Source: Bacteroides sp. (GTDB lineage Bacteria; Bacteroidota; Bacteroidia; Bacteroidales; Bacteroidaceae). From it: DNA of 64,000 nucleotides. The translations under genes were made by a program, and so were the position numbers. The stretch covers positions 12,903 to 76,902 of the forward strand of contig NZ_JASLER010000031.1 of assembly GCF_030151085.1 (NCBI RefSeq), written 5' to 3'. The notes beneath the pieces are model-generated. The model was not told the DNA's origin, searched no databases, and was given only the letters and a program-made list of their open reading frames with translations. Of this stretch, positions 18,103-27,240 are shown in pieces. The first letter of the stretch is position 1, and every line of letters begins with the position of its first letter.

Positions 18103-18990
18103 ATGGAGAACAACAAATACATAATGAGGGAGATTACCCCTTTATCCGATCGTGATTGTTTCTATATTGCCGATCGGCACAAGACTGAGTTTACTTATCC
18201 TATTCACTGCCATTCAGAATATGAGTTGAACTTTACTGAACATTCTTCCGGAGTACGGCGTGTAGTGGGTGATTCTTCTGAAATAATCGGTAATTATGAT
18301 CTGGTATTGATAACGGGTAAGGAACTGGAACACGTATGGGAACAACATGAATGTACGTCTAAAGATATCCGGGAGATCACTATCCAATTTTCGCCTGACT
18401 TATTCTTAGGAAGTTTAGTCAACAAAAACCAATTCGATAGCATTCGCCAAATGCTGGAACGTGCTCAGTGTGGGCTTTGTTTTCCGATGCAAGCTATTAT
18501 GAAAGTATATAATTGGCTGGATAAGCTTGCTTCTGAGAAGGAGGGTTTCTATGCGGTGATGAATTTCATGCGTATTCTCTATGAGCTTTCTTTGTACGAT
18601 GACGTTCGTGTGTTGTCTACTTCGTCTTTTGCGAAGATAGAAACTTTCTCAGATAGTCGCCGTGTGCAGAAAGTGCAAAAATATATTGCAGAGCATTATC
18701 AGGAAGATATCCGTCTGACAGCTTTAGCGGATATGGTGGGTATGACGCCTGTGTCTTTCAGCAGATTCTTCCGCTTACGAACGGGGAAGACGCTTTCTGA
18801 TTACATTATTGATATCCGTTTGGGATTTGCCACTCGTCTCTTGGTAGATTCTACTCGTACCATTGCCGAAATATGCTACGATTGTGGATTTAATAATCTA
18901 TCTAATTTCAACCGGATGTTCAAGCGCAAGAAGGAATGTTCTCCTAAAGAATTCCGTGAGAATTATAGAAAGAAGAAGATTGTGATATGA
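18103..18990 (+). CDS. AraC-family transcriptional regulator
   Basis: 295 residues, no signal peptide or membrane segment, so a one-component cytoplasmic regulator and not a hybrid two-component system. Residues about 20-110 form a cupin-like sugar-sensing domain (YPIHCHSEYELNF, LVLITGKELEHVW). Residues about 190-290 hold the two helix-turn-helix motifs of AraC/XylS proteins: IRLTALADMVGMTPVSFSRFF, then RTIAEICYDCGFNNLSNFNRMFKRKK with the ECSPKEFRE signature. It sits between operons that carry the shared TGATAAnATAGTATC motif, and has the same motif inverted at its own start, so it is the best candidate for the regulator that binds it. The inducer is unknown, presumably a manno- or glucomanno-oligosaccharide. 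Confidence 0.93.
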   Translation: MENNKYIMREITPLSDRDCFYIADRHKTEFTYPIHCHSEYELNFTEHSSGVRRVVGDSSEIIGNYDLVLITGKELEHVWEQHECTSKDIREITIQFSPDLFLGSLVNKNQFDSIRQMLERAQCGLCFPMQAIMKVYNWLDKLASEKEGFYAVMNFMRILYELSLYDDVRVLSTSSFAKIETFSDSRRVQKVQKYIAEHYQEDIRLTALADMVGMTPVSFSRFFRLRTGKTLSDYIIDIRLGFATRLLVDSTRTIAEICYDCGFNNLSNFNRMFKRKKECSPKEFRENYRKKKIVI

Positions 18991-19032
18991 TAATATAGTA
19001 TCGGTTTTCTTCGCACAAGCCTCTTACATTTG
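18988..19032 (+). promoter_or_regulatory. Regulon promoter C: TGATAATATAGTATC and TACATTTG box
   Basis: A perfect match to the shared motif lies at 18988-19002 and overlaps the stop codon of the AraC gene. The -7 box TACATTTG at 19025-19032 starts 36 bp after the GATAA core. No clear -33 TTTG is present, in keeping with activator dependence. It serves the esterase/DUF1080 pair. Confidence 0.8.
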
Positions 19033-19060
19033 CAAATGATAAATAATCTGTTTTTGTACT

Positions 19061-20344
19061 ATGAAAAATGTAACCCTTCTATTGGTTGTTTTGCTGTATG
19101 TACTCACTGCATCAGCACAGGTACGTGGTAATGAAATCCGCGTAGTAGTATCTCCCGATCATGCCGATTGGGTATATGGCCTGAATGAAAAATCTACGTT
19201 TACTATTCAGGTGTGGAAGGCGCAGAATCTGCTGCCGGGTGTAACTATTGATTATGAGTTAGGGCCGGAAATGTATCCTGTTGATATAAAGAAAGGAATC
19301 GTCTTAAAAGATGGTAGCCTGAAGGTGCAAGGTGTGATGAAGACACCCGGCTTTTTGCGTTGTAAAGTTAAAGCACAGGTAGATGGACGTACTTACGAAG
19401 GTTTGGCAACTACTGCTTATGCTCCCGAACAATTACAACCGGTTACAGAACTTCCTACTGATTTTCGTGAGTATTGGGCTAAAACATTGGAGAATGCACG
19501 AACTACTCCGCTAAATCCTATAATGACGTTGCTTCCCGAATGTTGTACAGATAAGGATAATGTATATCAAGTTAGCTTCCAGACAAAAGGTTGGGGCGGT
19601 CGTTTCTATGGCATTCTTAGTGTACCAAAGGCTGAAGGCAAATATCCGGCATTGCTTCGGGTGCCCGGTGCGGGTGTTCGCCCTTATTCGGGAGATACTT
19701 ATACGGCTCCGGGAAAGGTGATTACGCTGGAAGTCGGCATTCATGGTATTCCTGTTACTATGCAACAATCTGTTTACGATGCTCTGGCGAGCGGAGCGTT
19801 GGGCAATTATTGGACCTTCTGCCGTGATAATAAGGATGCGTTCTATTATAATCGTGTTATTGTAGGTGCGTTGCGTGCGGTAGACTTTATCTGTTCGTTG
19901 CCTCAATATAATGGTAAAGCATTAGGTGTTACAGGCTCCAGCCAAGGAGGGGCGCTTTCTGTAATAACGGCGGCTCTCGATCCGCGCGTCACTTTTTTTG
20001 CAGCTGTTCATCCGGCTTTGTGCGATCATGAAGCATATTTCAAGAAACGTGCTTGTGGTTGGCCTCATTATTTCTATTATTATGGTGCTCCCAATGAGAA
20101 AGAACTTGAAACAGTTCGCTACTATGATACGGCGAACTTTGCTCGTTGTCTGACTGTACCCGGTTGGTTCAGTTGGGGGTATAACGATGAAGTTTGTCCG
20201 CCTACATCCATGTATGCGACATATAATGCAATTAGTGCTCCGAAAGAATTGTATCCTTATCTGGAAACAGGGCACTATTGGTATCAGGAGCAATGGGATG
20301 AATGGCTAGAATGGTTGAAGAAACAATTGGGCATTAATGAATAA
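19061..20344 (+). CDS. Acetyl-ester hydrolase, AXE1/CE7-like
   Basis: 427 residues with a signal peptide (LTASAQVRG). The first 130 residues are an Ig-like beta domain; from PTDFREYWAKTLE onward it matches the acetyl xylan esterase/cephalosporin-C deacetylase alpha/beta-hydrolase fold. Nucleophile Ser294 lies in GVTGSSQGGALS, the Asp in WFSWGYNDEVCPP and the His in ETGHYWYQE. CE7-type enzymes remove O-acetyl groups from polysaccharides or oligosaccharides. In this regulon, acetylated mannan or glucomannan is the likely target, so it would open the chain for the GH5 and GH26 enzymes. It is first in a two-gene unit with the DUF1080 gene 32 bp later. Confidence 0.88.
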   Translation: MKNVTLLLVVLLYVLTASAQVRGNEIRVVVSPDHADWVYGLNEKSTFTIQVWKAQNLLPGVTIDYELGPEMYPVDIKKGIVLKDGSLKVQGVMKTPGFLRCKVKAQVDGRTYEGLATTAYAPEQLQPVTELPTDFREYWAKTLENARTTPLNPIMTLLPECCTDKDNVYQVSFQTKGWGGRFYGILSVPKAEGKYPALLRVPGAGVRPYSGDTYTAPGKVITLEVGIHGIPVTMQQSVYDALASGALGNYWTFCRDNKDAFYYNRVIVGALRAVDFICSLPQYNGKALGVTGSSQGGALSVITAALDPRVTFFAAVHPALCDHEAYFKKRACGWPHYFYYYGAPNEKELETVRYYDTANFARCLTVPGWFSWGYNDEVCPPTSMYATYNAISAPKELYPYLETGHYWYQEQWDEWLEWLKKQLGINE

Positions 20345-20376
20345 TGTGTTGAATTATAAAATAGATAAGAATAATC

Positions 20377-21198
20377 ATGAAAAAACTAGGTATTACAGTC
20401 TTGACATTATTTTGTTTTGGTTATATGCAGGGGCAGGATGCTAATCTGTCCTCATCGAATAAAAGCAATGAGGTACAAAAGCATCAAGGCCCCTCAGGGT
20501 ATGCTGGTATTACACCTGAAATGTCTGAATTCTATGAACCTGTTCCGCCTGTAGTTACTCCGGGTGTCATTTTGATGGATGGTGGCTTTACCGCACCTTC
20601 TGATGCTATTGTACTATTCGATGGCAAAGATCTCTCCGCTTGGGAAAACATGAAAGGCGAAACGGCAAAATGGAACGTACACAATGGTGTCTTTACCGTT
20701 AATAAGGAAGAAGGTGATATTCGGACCAAGCAGAAGTTTAATGACTTTCAGTTACATATTGAATGGCAGGTGCCAACTAATATAACAGGTGCAGGACAAG
20801 CGCGTGGTAACAGTGGTATTTTCCTGCAAGGCATGTATGAGTTGCAAATATTGGATAGCTATAATAATTCTACCTATACCAATGGTATGGCGGGAAGTAT
20901 CTATAAACAAAGTCGCCCTTTGGCGAATGTTATGCGCAAACCAGGTGAGTGGAACGTTTATGACATCATTTATACCGCTCCAACTTTCAAAAAAGATGGC
21001 AGCTATCGCACAAAACCTACTGTAACAGTCATTCAGAATGGCATTGTTCTGCAAAACAATACGGTAATCCTTGGTACAACAGAATGGATTGGCTTTCCGC
21101 AAGAAAGAGCGCATGGAGATGGCCCGATTATTCTGCAAAGTCATGGAGATCCTAGTGAACCAATCAGCTTTCGCAATATTTGGATACGTGAGCTATAG
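20377..21198 (+). CDS. DUF1080 (3-keto-disaccharide hydrolase family) protein
   Basis: 273 residues with a signal peptide (CFGYMQGQDA). From residue about 80 it has the DUF1080 concanavalin-like fold: LFDGKDLSAWEN, WNVHNGVFTV, FQLHIEWQVP, GNSGIFLQGMYELQILDSY and a closing ISFRNIWIREL. The family includes enzymes acting on 3-keto-glucosides, but many members are uncharacterised and some may simply bind sugars. Because it is co-transcribed with the esterase under a regulon promoter, a role on the same glycan is likely, either as a binding protein or as an unusual glycoside-cleaving enzyme. Confidence 0.85.
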   Translation: MKKLGITVLTLFCFGYMQGQDANLSSSNKSNEVQKHQGPSGYAGITPEMSEFYEPVPPVVTPGVILMDGGFTAPSDAIVLFDGKDLSAWENMKGETAKWNVHNGVFTVNKEEGDIRTKQKFNDFQLHIEWQVPTNITGAGQARGNSGIFLQGMYELQILDSYNNSTYTNGMAGSIYKQSRPLANVMRKPGEWNVYDIIYTAPTFKKDGSYRTKPTVTVIQNGIVLQNNTVILGTTEWIGFPQERAHGDGPIILQSHGDPSEPISFRNIWIREL

Positions 21199-21233
21199 TA
21201 AATTAAGGAATAAGCACGTCCTTCATTATCTCT

Positions 21234-21278
21234 TGATAAGATAGTATCATTTGTTTCGCAAATAGCTCCGTATCTTTG
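21234..21278 (+). promoter_or_regulatory. Regulon promoter D: TGATAAGATAGTATC and TATCTTTG box
   Basis: A perfect motif lies at 21234-21248 and TATCTTTG at 21271-21278, with the same 36-bp step from GATAA to the box. Just upstream, TTATC at 21227-21231 forms an inverted half-site with the GATAA core. A TTTG at 21250-21253 could serve as a weak -33. It serves the two GH5 genes. Confidence 0.82.
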
Positions 21279-21301
21279 CATTATCGCTTAAAATAAATAG
21301 T

Positions 21302-22594
21302 ATGAAGAAACAACTTTTCTTTTTGATAATTCTCTTGTCTTTCATTTTAGGAGCATGTACTCCGAAGCTGATAGAACACTCGTTTATTGAGGTCAATGCC
21401 GATGGTCAATTCATTCGCGACGGAAAACCTTATTATTATGTAGGTACCAATTTTTGGTACGGTGCCATCCTTGGTTCGGAAGGCGAAGGCGGTAATCGTG
21501 AACGGTTGCACAAGGAATTGGATTTCTTGAAAAGTATTGGCGTCAGCAATCTGCGTGTATTAGTGGGCGCAGATGGCAAAAACGGGGTAAAAAGCCGGGT
21601 AGAGCCTTCTTTGCAAACGGCTGCCGGTGTTTATAATGATACTATTTTAGCAGGATTAGATTATTTCATGAACGAATTGCACAAACGCGATATGACAGCT
21701 GTGCTCTACTTGAATAATTCATGGGAATGGAGCGGTGGCTATTCTGTCTATTTGCAGTGGTCGGGACATGGCGATGCAAAGGTACCTGCCATAGATGGAT
21801 GGCCTGCCTATATGGAATATGTACAGCAGTATCAACAATCGGACAGCGCGAAGGCATTGTTTGCCAATCATGTCAAGAATATTGTTACAAGAACAAATAG
21901 GTATAATCAGATAAAGTATGTGGAAGATCCCACTATTATGTCTTGGCAAGTAGGCAATGAACCCCGCGCTTTCTCCAATGAAAATAAAGAACCTTTTGCT
22001 CGGTGGATGGCAGATGTAGCTGCCCTTATCAAGTCGCTAGATTCCAATCATCTGGTGTCTTCCGGCAGTGAAGGTATGGCAGGATGCGAAGGAGATATCG
22101 CCCTCTATGAAAAGATACATGCCGACCCTAATTACGATTATCTGAATATCCATATCTGGCCCTATAACTGGGGATGGGTGAAAGCTGATAGCTTGACGGA
22201 ACTTCTGCCGCAAGCCAAAGAAAAAACAAAGAAGTATATTGACGACCACATGGTGATAGCCAAGAAATATCATAAACCGATTGTGTTGGAAGAATTCGGT
22301 TTCCCACGCGATGGTTTTCAGTTTGCTAAAGAAACATCGACCACCGCACGTGATGCATACTATAGTTATGTGTTCGACTTAATCCGTCAGGGCCGTGAGC
22401 AGGGTGGCCTATTTGCCGGATGCAACTTCTGGGCATGGGGTGGCTTTGCCAAGCAGACTCCCGGACACGTGTTCTGGGAAAAAGGAGATGATTACACCGG
22501 AGACCCAGCACAGGAACAACAAGGCTTGAATTCAGTCTTTGCTACTGACTCTACTATAGAAATCATTAAAGCAGAAAATGAAAAACTAAAATAA
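21302..22594 (+). CDS. GH5 endo-beta-mannanase-like lipoprotein (GH5_7 type)
   Basis: 430 residues. The lipobox in SFILGACTP marks a lipoprotein, probably surface or periplasmic. The protein is a single clan-A TIM barrel: GKPYYYVGTNFWYGA at the start, acid/base Glu220 in WQVGNEPR, LNIHIWPYNWGW, and nucleophile Glu331 in IVLEEFGFPRDG. The N-terminal YVGTN(F/Y)WY and the NEPR motif match the GH5_7 beta-1,4-mannanase subfamily. Expected reaction: internal cleavage of beta-1,4-mannan or glucomannan, or attack on imported manno-oligosaccharides. It is followed 13 bp later by a second, different GH5. Controlled by promoter D. Confidence 0.87.
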   Translation: MKKQLFFLIILLSFILGACTPKLIEHSFIEVNADGQFIRDGKPYYYVGTNFWYGAILGSEGEGGNRERLHKELDFLKSIGVSNLRVLVGADGKNGVKSRVEPSLQTAAGVYNDTILAGLDYFMNELHKRDMTAVLYLNNSWEWSGGYSVYLQWSGHGDAKVPAIDGWPAYMEYVQQYQQSDSAKALFANHVKNIVTRTNRYNQIKYVEDPTIMSWQVGNEPRAFSNENKEPFARWMADVAALIKSLDSNHLVSSGSEGMAGCEGDIALYEKIHADPNYDYLNIHIWPYNWGWVKADSLTELLPQAKEKTKKYIDDHMVIAKKYHKPIVLEEFGFPRDGFQFAKETSTTARDAYYSYVFDLIRQGREQGGLFAGCNFWAWGGFAKQTPGHVFWEKGDDYTGDPAQEQQGLNSVFATDSTIEIIKAENEKLK

Positions 22595-22607
22595 TAGGAG
22601 GTATATT

Positions 22608-23564
22608 ATGAGAACCACAAAAATGATCGGCTTGCTTATTTTGTTTTGTATTACGTTATGTTGTGAAGCATCAACAATCTCTGCGAAGAAAAATGGAAAT
22701 TTGTCAGTAAAGGGTACTACCTTGGTGAACGAACAGGGAGAGACGGTAGTATTGAAAGGTATTAGTTATGGCTGGCATAATTGGTGGCCTCGTTTCTATA
22801 ATGCCTCTACTGTAGATTACTTTGCTAACTCATGGGGCGCTTCTGTGGTGCGTGCTGCCATAGGAGTGGACCCTGATGATGGTTACATTCAGAATCCCGA
22901 GAAAGCTTTGGCTTGTGTACAGTCTGTAGCCGACGCTGCCATTGCTAATGATATTTATGTAATTATCGACTGGCATAGCCATCATATCCGTTTGGAAGAG
23001 GCAAAACAATTCTTTACTCAAATGGCAACTCGTTATAAAAATGTGCCCAATGTGATTTATGAGATTTTCAATGAGCCCGTAGATGATAGCTGGGATGCTG
23101 TAAAAGACTATTCGATAGAAATCATCAAAACGATACGAGCTATAGAACCGAATGCCATTATCCTAGTGGGTACTCCTCATTGGGATCAAGATATACATTT
23201 GGCTGCCGATTCTCCTATTACCGGCTATAATAATATAATGTATACTCTGCATTTCTATGCCAATACTCACAAACAATTTTTGCGTGACCGGGGTGATTAT
23301 GCTCTAAGCAAGGGATTACCTTTGTTTGTTTCAGAATGTGCCGGTATGGAAGCTTCTGGAGATGGAGCTGTGAATAACGAAGAATGGAATGCCTGGTTGG
23401 ATTGGATGCAACAAAATTCTATTAGTTGGGTAGCTTGGTCTATATCAGACAAAAATGAAACCTGTTCTATGATTAAACCATCCGGTTCTTCCGAAGGTAA
23501 TTGGAAGGCTGAGGATTTAAAAGAATGGGGACAAATAGTACAGGAAGAATTGATGAAAAAATAA
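22608..23564 (+). CDS. GH5 endoglucanase-like enzyme (GH5_2 type)
   Basis: 318 residues with a signal peptide. The single catalytic domain starts GTTLVNEQGETVVLKGISYGWH and has VIIDWHSHH, acid/base Glu156 in IYEIFNEPVDDSW, the YTLHFYA strand and nucleophile Glu243 in LFVSECAGM. This series of motifs is typical of GH5_2 cellulases, which cut beta-1,4-glucosyl bonds and often also glucomannan. Paired with the mannanase-like GH5 just upstream it suggests a mixed Glc/Man backbone as substrate. No binding module is attached. No terminator hairpin is evident after the stop. Confidence 0.87.
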   Translation: MRTTKMIGLLILFCITLCCEASTISAKKNGNLSVKGTTLVNEQGETVVLKGISYGWHNWWPRFYNASTVDYFANSWGASVVRAAIGVDPDDGYIQNPEKALACVQSVADAAIANDIYVIIDWHSHHIRLEEAKQFFTQMATRYKNVPNVIYEIFNEPVDDSWDAVKDYSIEIIKTIRAIEPNAIILVGTPHWDQDIHLAADSPITGYNNIMYTLHFYANTHKQFLRDRGDYALSKGLPLFVSECAGMEASGDGAVNNEEWNAWLDWMQQNSISWVAWSISDKNETCSMIKPSGSSEGNWKAEDLKEWGQIVQEELMKK

Positions 23565-23652
23565 GCCTTCCTCTGTCTTATATTTAAATAATTATTGAAT
23601 ATAGCTAAATTTTAATGAGCTTTTGCTTAAGTTTTAAGCAAGTATCATTATA

Positions 23653-23697
23653 TGATAAAATAGTGTCTATATAAGCTATTTTATTATCCTATTTTTG
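23653..23697 (+). promoter_or_regulatory. Regulon promoter E: TGATAAAATAGTGTC and TATTTTTG box
   Basis: The motif at 23653-23667 differs from the shared form at one base (G for A at position 13). TATTTTTG at 23690-23697 again lies 36 bp after the GATAA core. TATCATTATATGATA just before and into the motif is itself an inverted repeat, identical to that at promoter F, so a bipartite binding site is possible. It drives the SusC-1 operon. Confidence 0.8.
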
Positions 23698-23913
23698 TGT
23701 ATTCCAAGGGAATTTAGATTGTAAGAATACTATAAATGTTTAACCATTAAATGAAATGAAAAATGCCTATGAGAAAGAAAAAACCTATTCTCAAAGTACT
23801 ATCCTCCTTTTTTAATAAGGTCTATTTGCTTCCGAAAGATAGTTTAACCTTATGAGTAAAACGGTAGTTGCCACTTGGTAATGCCAATCCATTAATCTAA
23901 GAAAAATACAAGT
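23698..23913 (+). promoter_or_regulatory. Structured leader of the SusC-1 operon with a 19-codon upstream ORF
   Basis: About 210 nt lie between the promoter and the SusC ATG. An ORF at 23756-23815 encodes MKNAYEKEKTYSQSTILLF. Right after it, TAAGGTCTAT (23816-23825) can pair with ATAG-TTTA-ACCTTA (to 23852) as a bulged hairpin. The leader of the second SusC gene at 33845-34078 has the same order of parts and long stretches of identity (CTTTTTTAATAAGGTCTATTT, CATTAATCTAAGAAAAATAC). Conservation of the stem and of the MKNAY/MRNAY start suggests post-transcriptional control. Confidence 0.5.
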
Positions 23914-26900
23914 ATGAATTTGAATTTCAGAAAAACAGCGCTGCTTGTGGGCGTATGTTCGGCTTTTAGCTTGGGATATACTCCGCAACTTTTGGCTGCA
24001 TCGGTCGATGCAATTGAATCTGTGCAGCAGACAAGAAAAATCACAGGTACTGTAAATGATGCTTTAGGCCCTATTATTGGTGCTAATGTGCTAGAAAAGG
24101 GTACAACTAATGGTATAATTACCGATGTAAATGGTAATTTTACGCTAAACGTAAAGCCTGGTGCTACTATTATTGTTTCTTTTATAGGTTATGTAAGCCA
24201 GGAAATGAAAATTACTAACCAAACTAAACTGGATATAACATTGAAGGAAGATGCCGAGATGTTGGATGAAGTGGTGGTAGTGGGTTACGGTACGATGAAA
24301 AAGAGTGACCTTTCAGGTGCTTCGGTTTCCATGGGCGAAGATAAAATAAAAGGTTCTATTATTACCAATCTTGACCAATCATTGCAGGGACGTGCTGCAG
24401 GTGTAACGGCAGTTACAACTTCCGGTGCCCCGGGCTCTTCTTCTTCTATTCGTGTACGTGGGCAGGCTACTATCAATGCTAATGCCGAACCACTGTATGT
24501 TGTCGATGGTGTCATAGTGCAAGGACAAGGTAACAGTGGTGCCGATTTTGGTCTAGGCGATCGTTTAGGCAACGGTAAAGTTTCTACAATATCTCCGTTA
24601 TCTACCATCAATCCTGCAGATATTGTCAGCATGGAAATTTTGAAGGATGCTTCCGCAACTGCTATCTATGGTGCTCAAGGTGCAAATGGTGTTGTATTGA
24701 TCACGACTAAACGTGGTAAAGCGGGTGAGGCTAAATTCTCATACGATGGTATGGTGGCTGCCCAGAGGCAAACCAAACGTCTTGATTTGTTGAATTTACG
24801 TGATTTTGCGAATTATTATAATGACATAGTAAATCAAGGTTATGTAAAAGAAAACACAAATTACTCTGATCCTTCTATATTGGGTGCTGGTACGAATTGG
24901 CAAGATGCTGTTTTCCAAACGGCTCTTCAACATCAACATCAGATTTCGGCTCAAGGTGGTACGGAGAAAATTCAATACTATGTTTCAGGATCTTATATGG
25001 ATCAGGATGGTACAATCATTGGATCGAACTTTGATCGTTACAGTTTCCGTGCCAATTTGGATGCACAGTTGAAGAAATGGTTGAAGTTAGGCTTGAGTGC
25101 TACTTATTCTTCAACGAATGAAAATTTGAAACTAGCTGATAGTTCTGAGGGTATTATTAATTATTCATTGACTACTCTTCCTGACATACCCATTTATAAT
25201 GTAGATGGAAGTTATGCCACAGTAGTACGTGAAGGTTGGACAAATCCGAATCCTGTAGCTATGGCTATGTTGGATGAAATCTTGTTGAAGCGTCAAAAAT
25301 TGACTGGTAATATATTCTTTGAAGTCACTCCGATTAAAAATTTGGTTTGGCATGCAGAGTTAGGTTATGACATCAGTGCTTCCAGAGGTGAGACTTGGCG
25401 TCCTACTGTTGATCTTGGAGGTTGGAAGCGTACCTCTAATGATAGTCGTATTCAAAAAAATAGTTCTTTGTTTTGGCAGTTGAAGAATTATGTAACTTAT
25501 TCAGGTAGCATTGGACAGCATTCATTTACAGGTATGATTGGTCAGGAGTGTTGGGAAAATAGCTACGATTACAATAGTGTGTATAACACGGCACTACCTT
25601 CAAATGTAGTGCATAATCCTGCATTAGGTACCGGTACTCCGCAGATTAATGCTGGTTTTGGTAGTGGATCTATGGCCTCTTTCTTCACTCGTTTAAACTA
25701 TAATTATGGCGACCGTTATTTGGCTACTTATACTTATCGTTATGATGGCTCTTCCAATTTCGGTCCTGATAATCGTTGGGCAGGCTTCCACTCCGCAGCT
25801 GTATCCTGGCGTTTCTCTAATGAAAAATTCTTTGAGTCATTGCGAAGTGTTATCAGCAATGGTAAATTGCGTATCGGTTGGGGACAAACAGGTAACTCTA
25901 ATATCGGTGGCTATGCGTGGGGTTCTGCTATCACTCGTATGCCTTCAGGTTTGGGCATAGGTTATCGTCCTGCTAATATTGCCAATACATCTATCAAGTG
26001 GGAATCTCAAGAACAGTGGAATGTTGGTATAGACTTGGGCTTTATTCAGGATCGTATCAATTTGACTTTAGATTGGTATAAGAAGACTTCAAATGATATG
26101 TTGATGCCGCTTCAATTGCCTTCTTACATGGGAACACAGGGTAATGGTTCGTCAGCCTTGGCTGCTCCGAAGGGTAACTATGGAAGTATTGAAAATACCG
26201 GTATTGAAGTGACTTTGAATACACATCCTATTGTGGGCAGATTTGAATGGGATAGTGACTTACAGATATCTTTCAATAAGAATAAGCTGAAAGCACTTTC
26301 CGGGACTACAAGTGCAGCTATCATTGGTTACGGTCAGTGGAGTGATGTAGTGAGTCTTTCAGAAGTTGGATCCTCTCTTTATAATTTCTATGGTTATGTG
26401 ACTGACGGTGTATATCAAAATCTTGAGGATATTCAAAACTCACCGAAGACCGCTGCTTATCCATTCCTTAAAGATAGTGACGGTAAAATTATGCGTGATG
26501 CGGATGGTAATGTATTGCAAGCTGATGCCAGCAAATTCAATCGTGGTAATACGGTTTGGGTAGGTGACTTGAAGTATAAAGACCTCAATGGTGACGGCAT
26601 TATTGACGAAAATGACCGCACAAATATTGGTTCGCCAATGCCGAAATTTACATTTGGTTGGACTAATACGTTCCGTTATAAAAACTTTGATTTAAGTGTC
26701 TTTATTAATGGATCGGTTGGCAATAAAGTAATGAACTATATGAGTATCAATCTTACGCACATGAATTCAGCTTGGACTAATCAACTGGCAAAAGTGAATG
26801 ACCATGCTGTGATTACACCGATAAATGCAGATATTGCTGCCGCTGCTGGAACAGGGTGGTATTATGATATTGCCAATTCTCAAGTGGCTAATCCTAACGC

Positions 26901-27222
26901 TGCTTTACCACGTGTGACATTGAATGATCCGAATGATAATGATCGTATCAGTGATCGTTATATTGAAGATGGATCGTATGTACGTTTAAAAAATATAACT
27001 TTGGGCTATACTTTACCGAAAAAGATAATTAATAAGTGGGGCTTGGAGAATTTACGTGTCTATGCCAATATTCAAAATTTGTTGACCATTACAGGTTACG
27101 ATGGTTATGATCCTGAAATTGGCGCTAGTACAGCGGATTCACAAGGTTATACTTATGGCTTGGATAATGGTCGCTATCCTTCTCCGACAGTATATTCTTT
27201 CGGCTTGAATATTTCATTCTAA
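23914..27222 (+). CDS. SusC-like TonB-dependent outer-membrane glycan transporter (1)
   Basis: 1102 residues. A signal peptide is followed by a CarbopepD-type beta domain (GTVNDALGPIIGANVLEKG ... IVSFIGY), a TonB-box-like DEVVVVGYGTMKK, the plug (LQGRAAGV, IRVRGQATIN, LYVVDGVIV, ILKDASATAIYGAQGANGV) and a large beta barrel ending in VYSFGLNISF. It imports oligosaccharides across the outer membrane with its SusD partner, encoded 18 bp downstream. The first about 95 residues and the RNA leader are nearly the same as in the SusC at 34079, while the rest differs strongly, so the two pairs probably take up different glycans or sizes under the same control. Confidence 0.96.
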   Translation: MNLNFRKTALLVGVCSAFSLGYTPQLLAASVDAIESVQQTRKITGTVNDALGPIIGANVLEKGTTNGIITDVNGNFTLNVKPGATIIVSFIGYVSQEMKITNQTKLDITLKEDAEMLDEVVVVGYGTMKKSDLSGASVSMGEDKIKGSIITNLDQSLQGRAAGVTAVTTSGAPGSSSSIRVRGQATINANAEPLYVVDGVIVQGQGNSGADFGLGDRLGNGKVSTISPLSTINPADIVSMEILKDASATAIYGAQGANGVVLITTKRGKAGEAKFSYDGMVAAQRQTKRLDLLNLRDFANYYNDIVNQGYVKENTNYSDPSILGAGTNWQDAVFQTALQHQHQISAQGGTEKIQYYVSGSYMDQDGTIIGSNFDRYSFRANLDAQLKKWLKLGLSATYSSTNENLKLADSSEGIINYSLTTLPDIPIYNVDGSYATVVREGWTNPNPVAMAMLDEILLKRQKLTGNIFFEVTPIKNLVWHAELGYDISASRGETWRPTVDLGGWKRTSNDSRIQKNSSLFWQLKNYVTYSGSIGQHSFTGMIGQECWENSYDYNSVYNTALPSNVVHNPALGTGTPQINAGFGSGSMASFFTRLNYNYGDRYLATYTYRYDGSSNFGPDNRWAGFHSAAVSWRFSNEKFFESLRSVISNGKLRIGWGQTGNSNIGGYAWGSAITRMPSGLGIGYRPANIANTSIKWESQEQWNVGIDLGFIQDRINLTLDWYKKTSNDMLMPLQLPSYMGTQGNGSSALAAPKGNYGSIENTGIEVTLNTHPIVGRFEWDSDLQISFNKNKLKALSGTTSAAIIGYGQWSDVVSLSEVGSSLYNFYGYVTDGVYQNLEDIQNSPKTAAYPFLKDSDGKIMRDADGNVLQADASKFNRGNTVWVGDLKYKDLNGDGIIDENDRTNIGSPMPKFTFGWTNTFRYKNFDLSVFINGSVGNKVMNYMSINLTHMNSAWTNQLAKVNDHAVITPINADIAAAAGTGWYYDIANSQVANPNAALPRVTLNDPNDNDRISDRYIEDGSYVRLKNITLGYTLPKKIINKWGLENLRVYANIQNLLTITGYDGYDPEIGASTADSQGYTYGLDNGRYPSPTVYSFGLNISF

Positions 27223-27240
27223 ACTATAAACTGTAGAAAT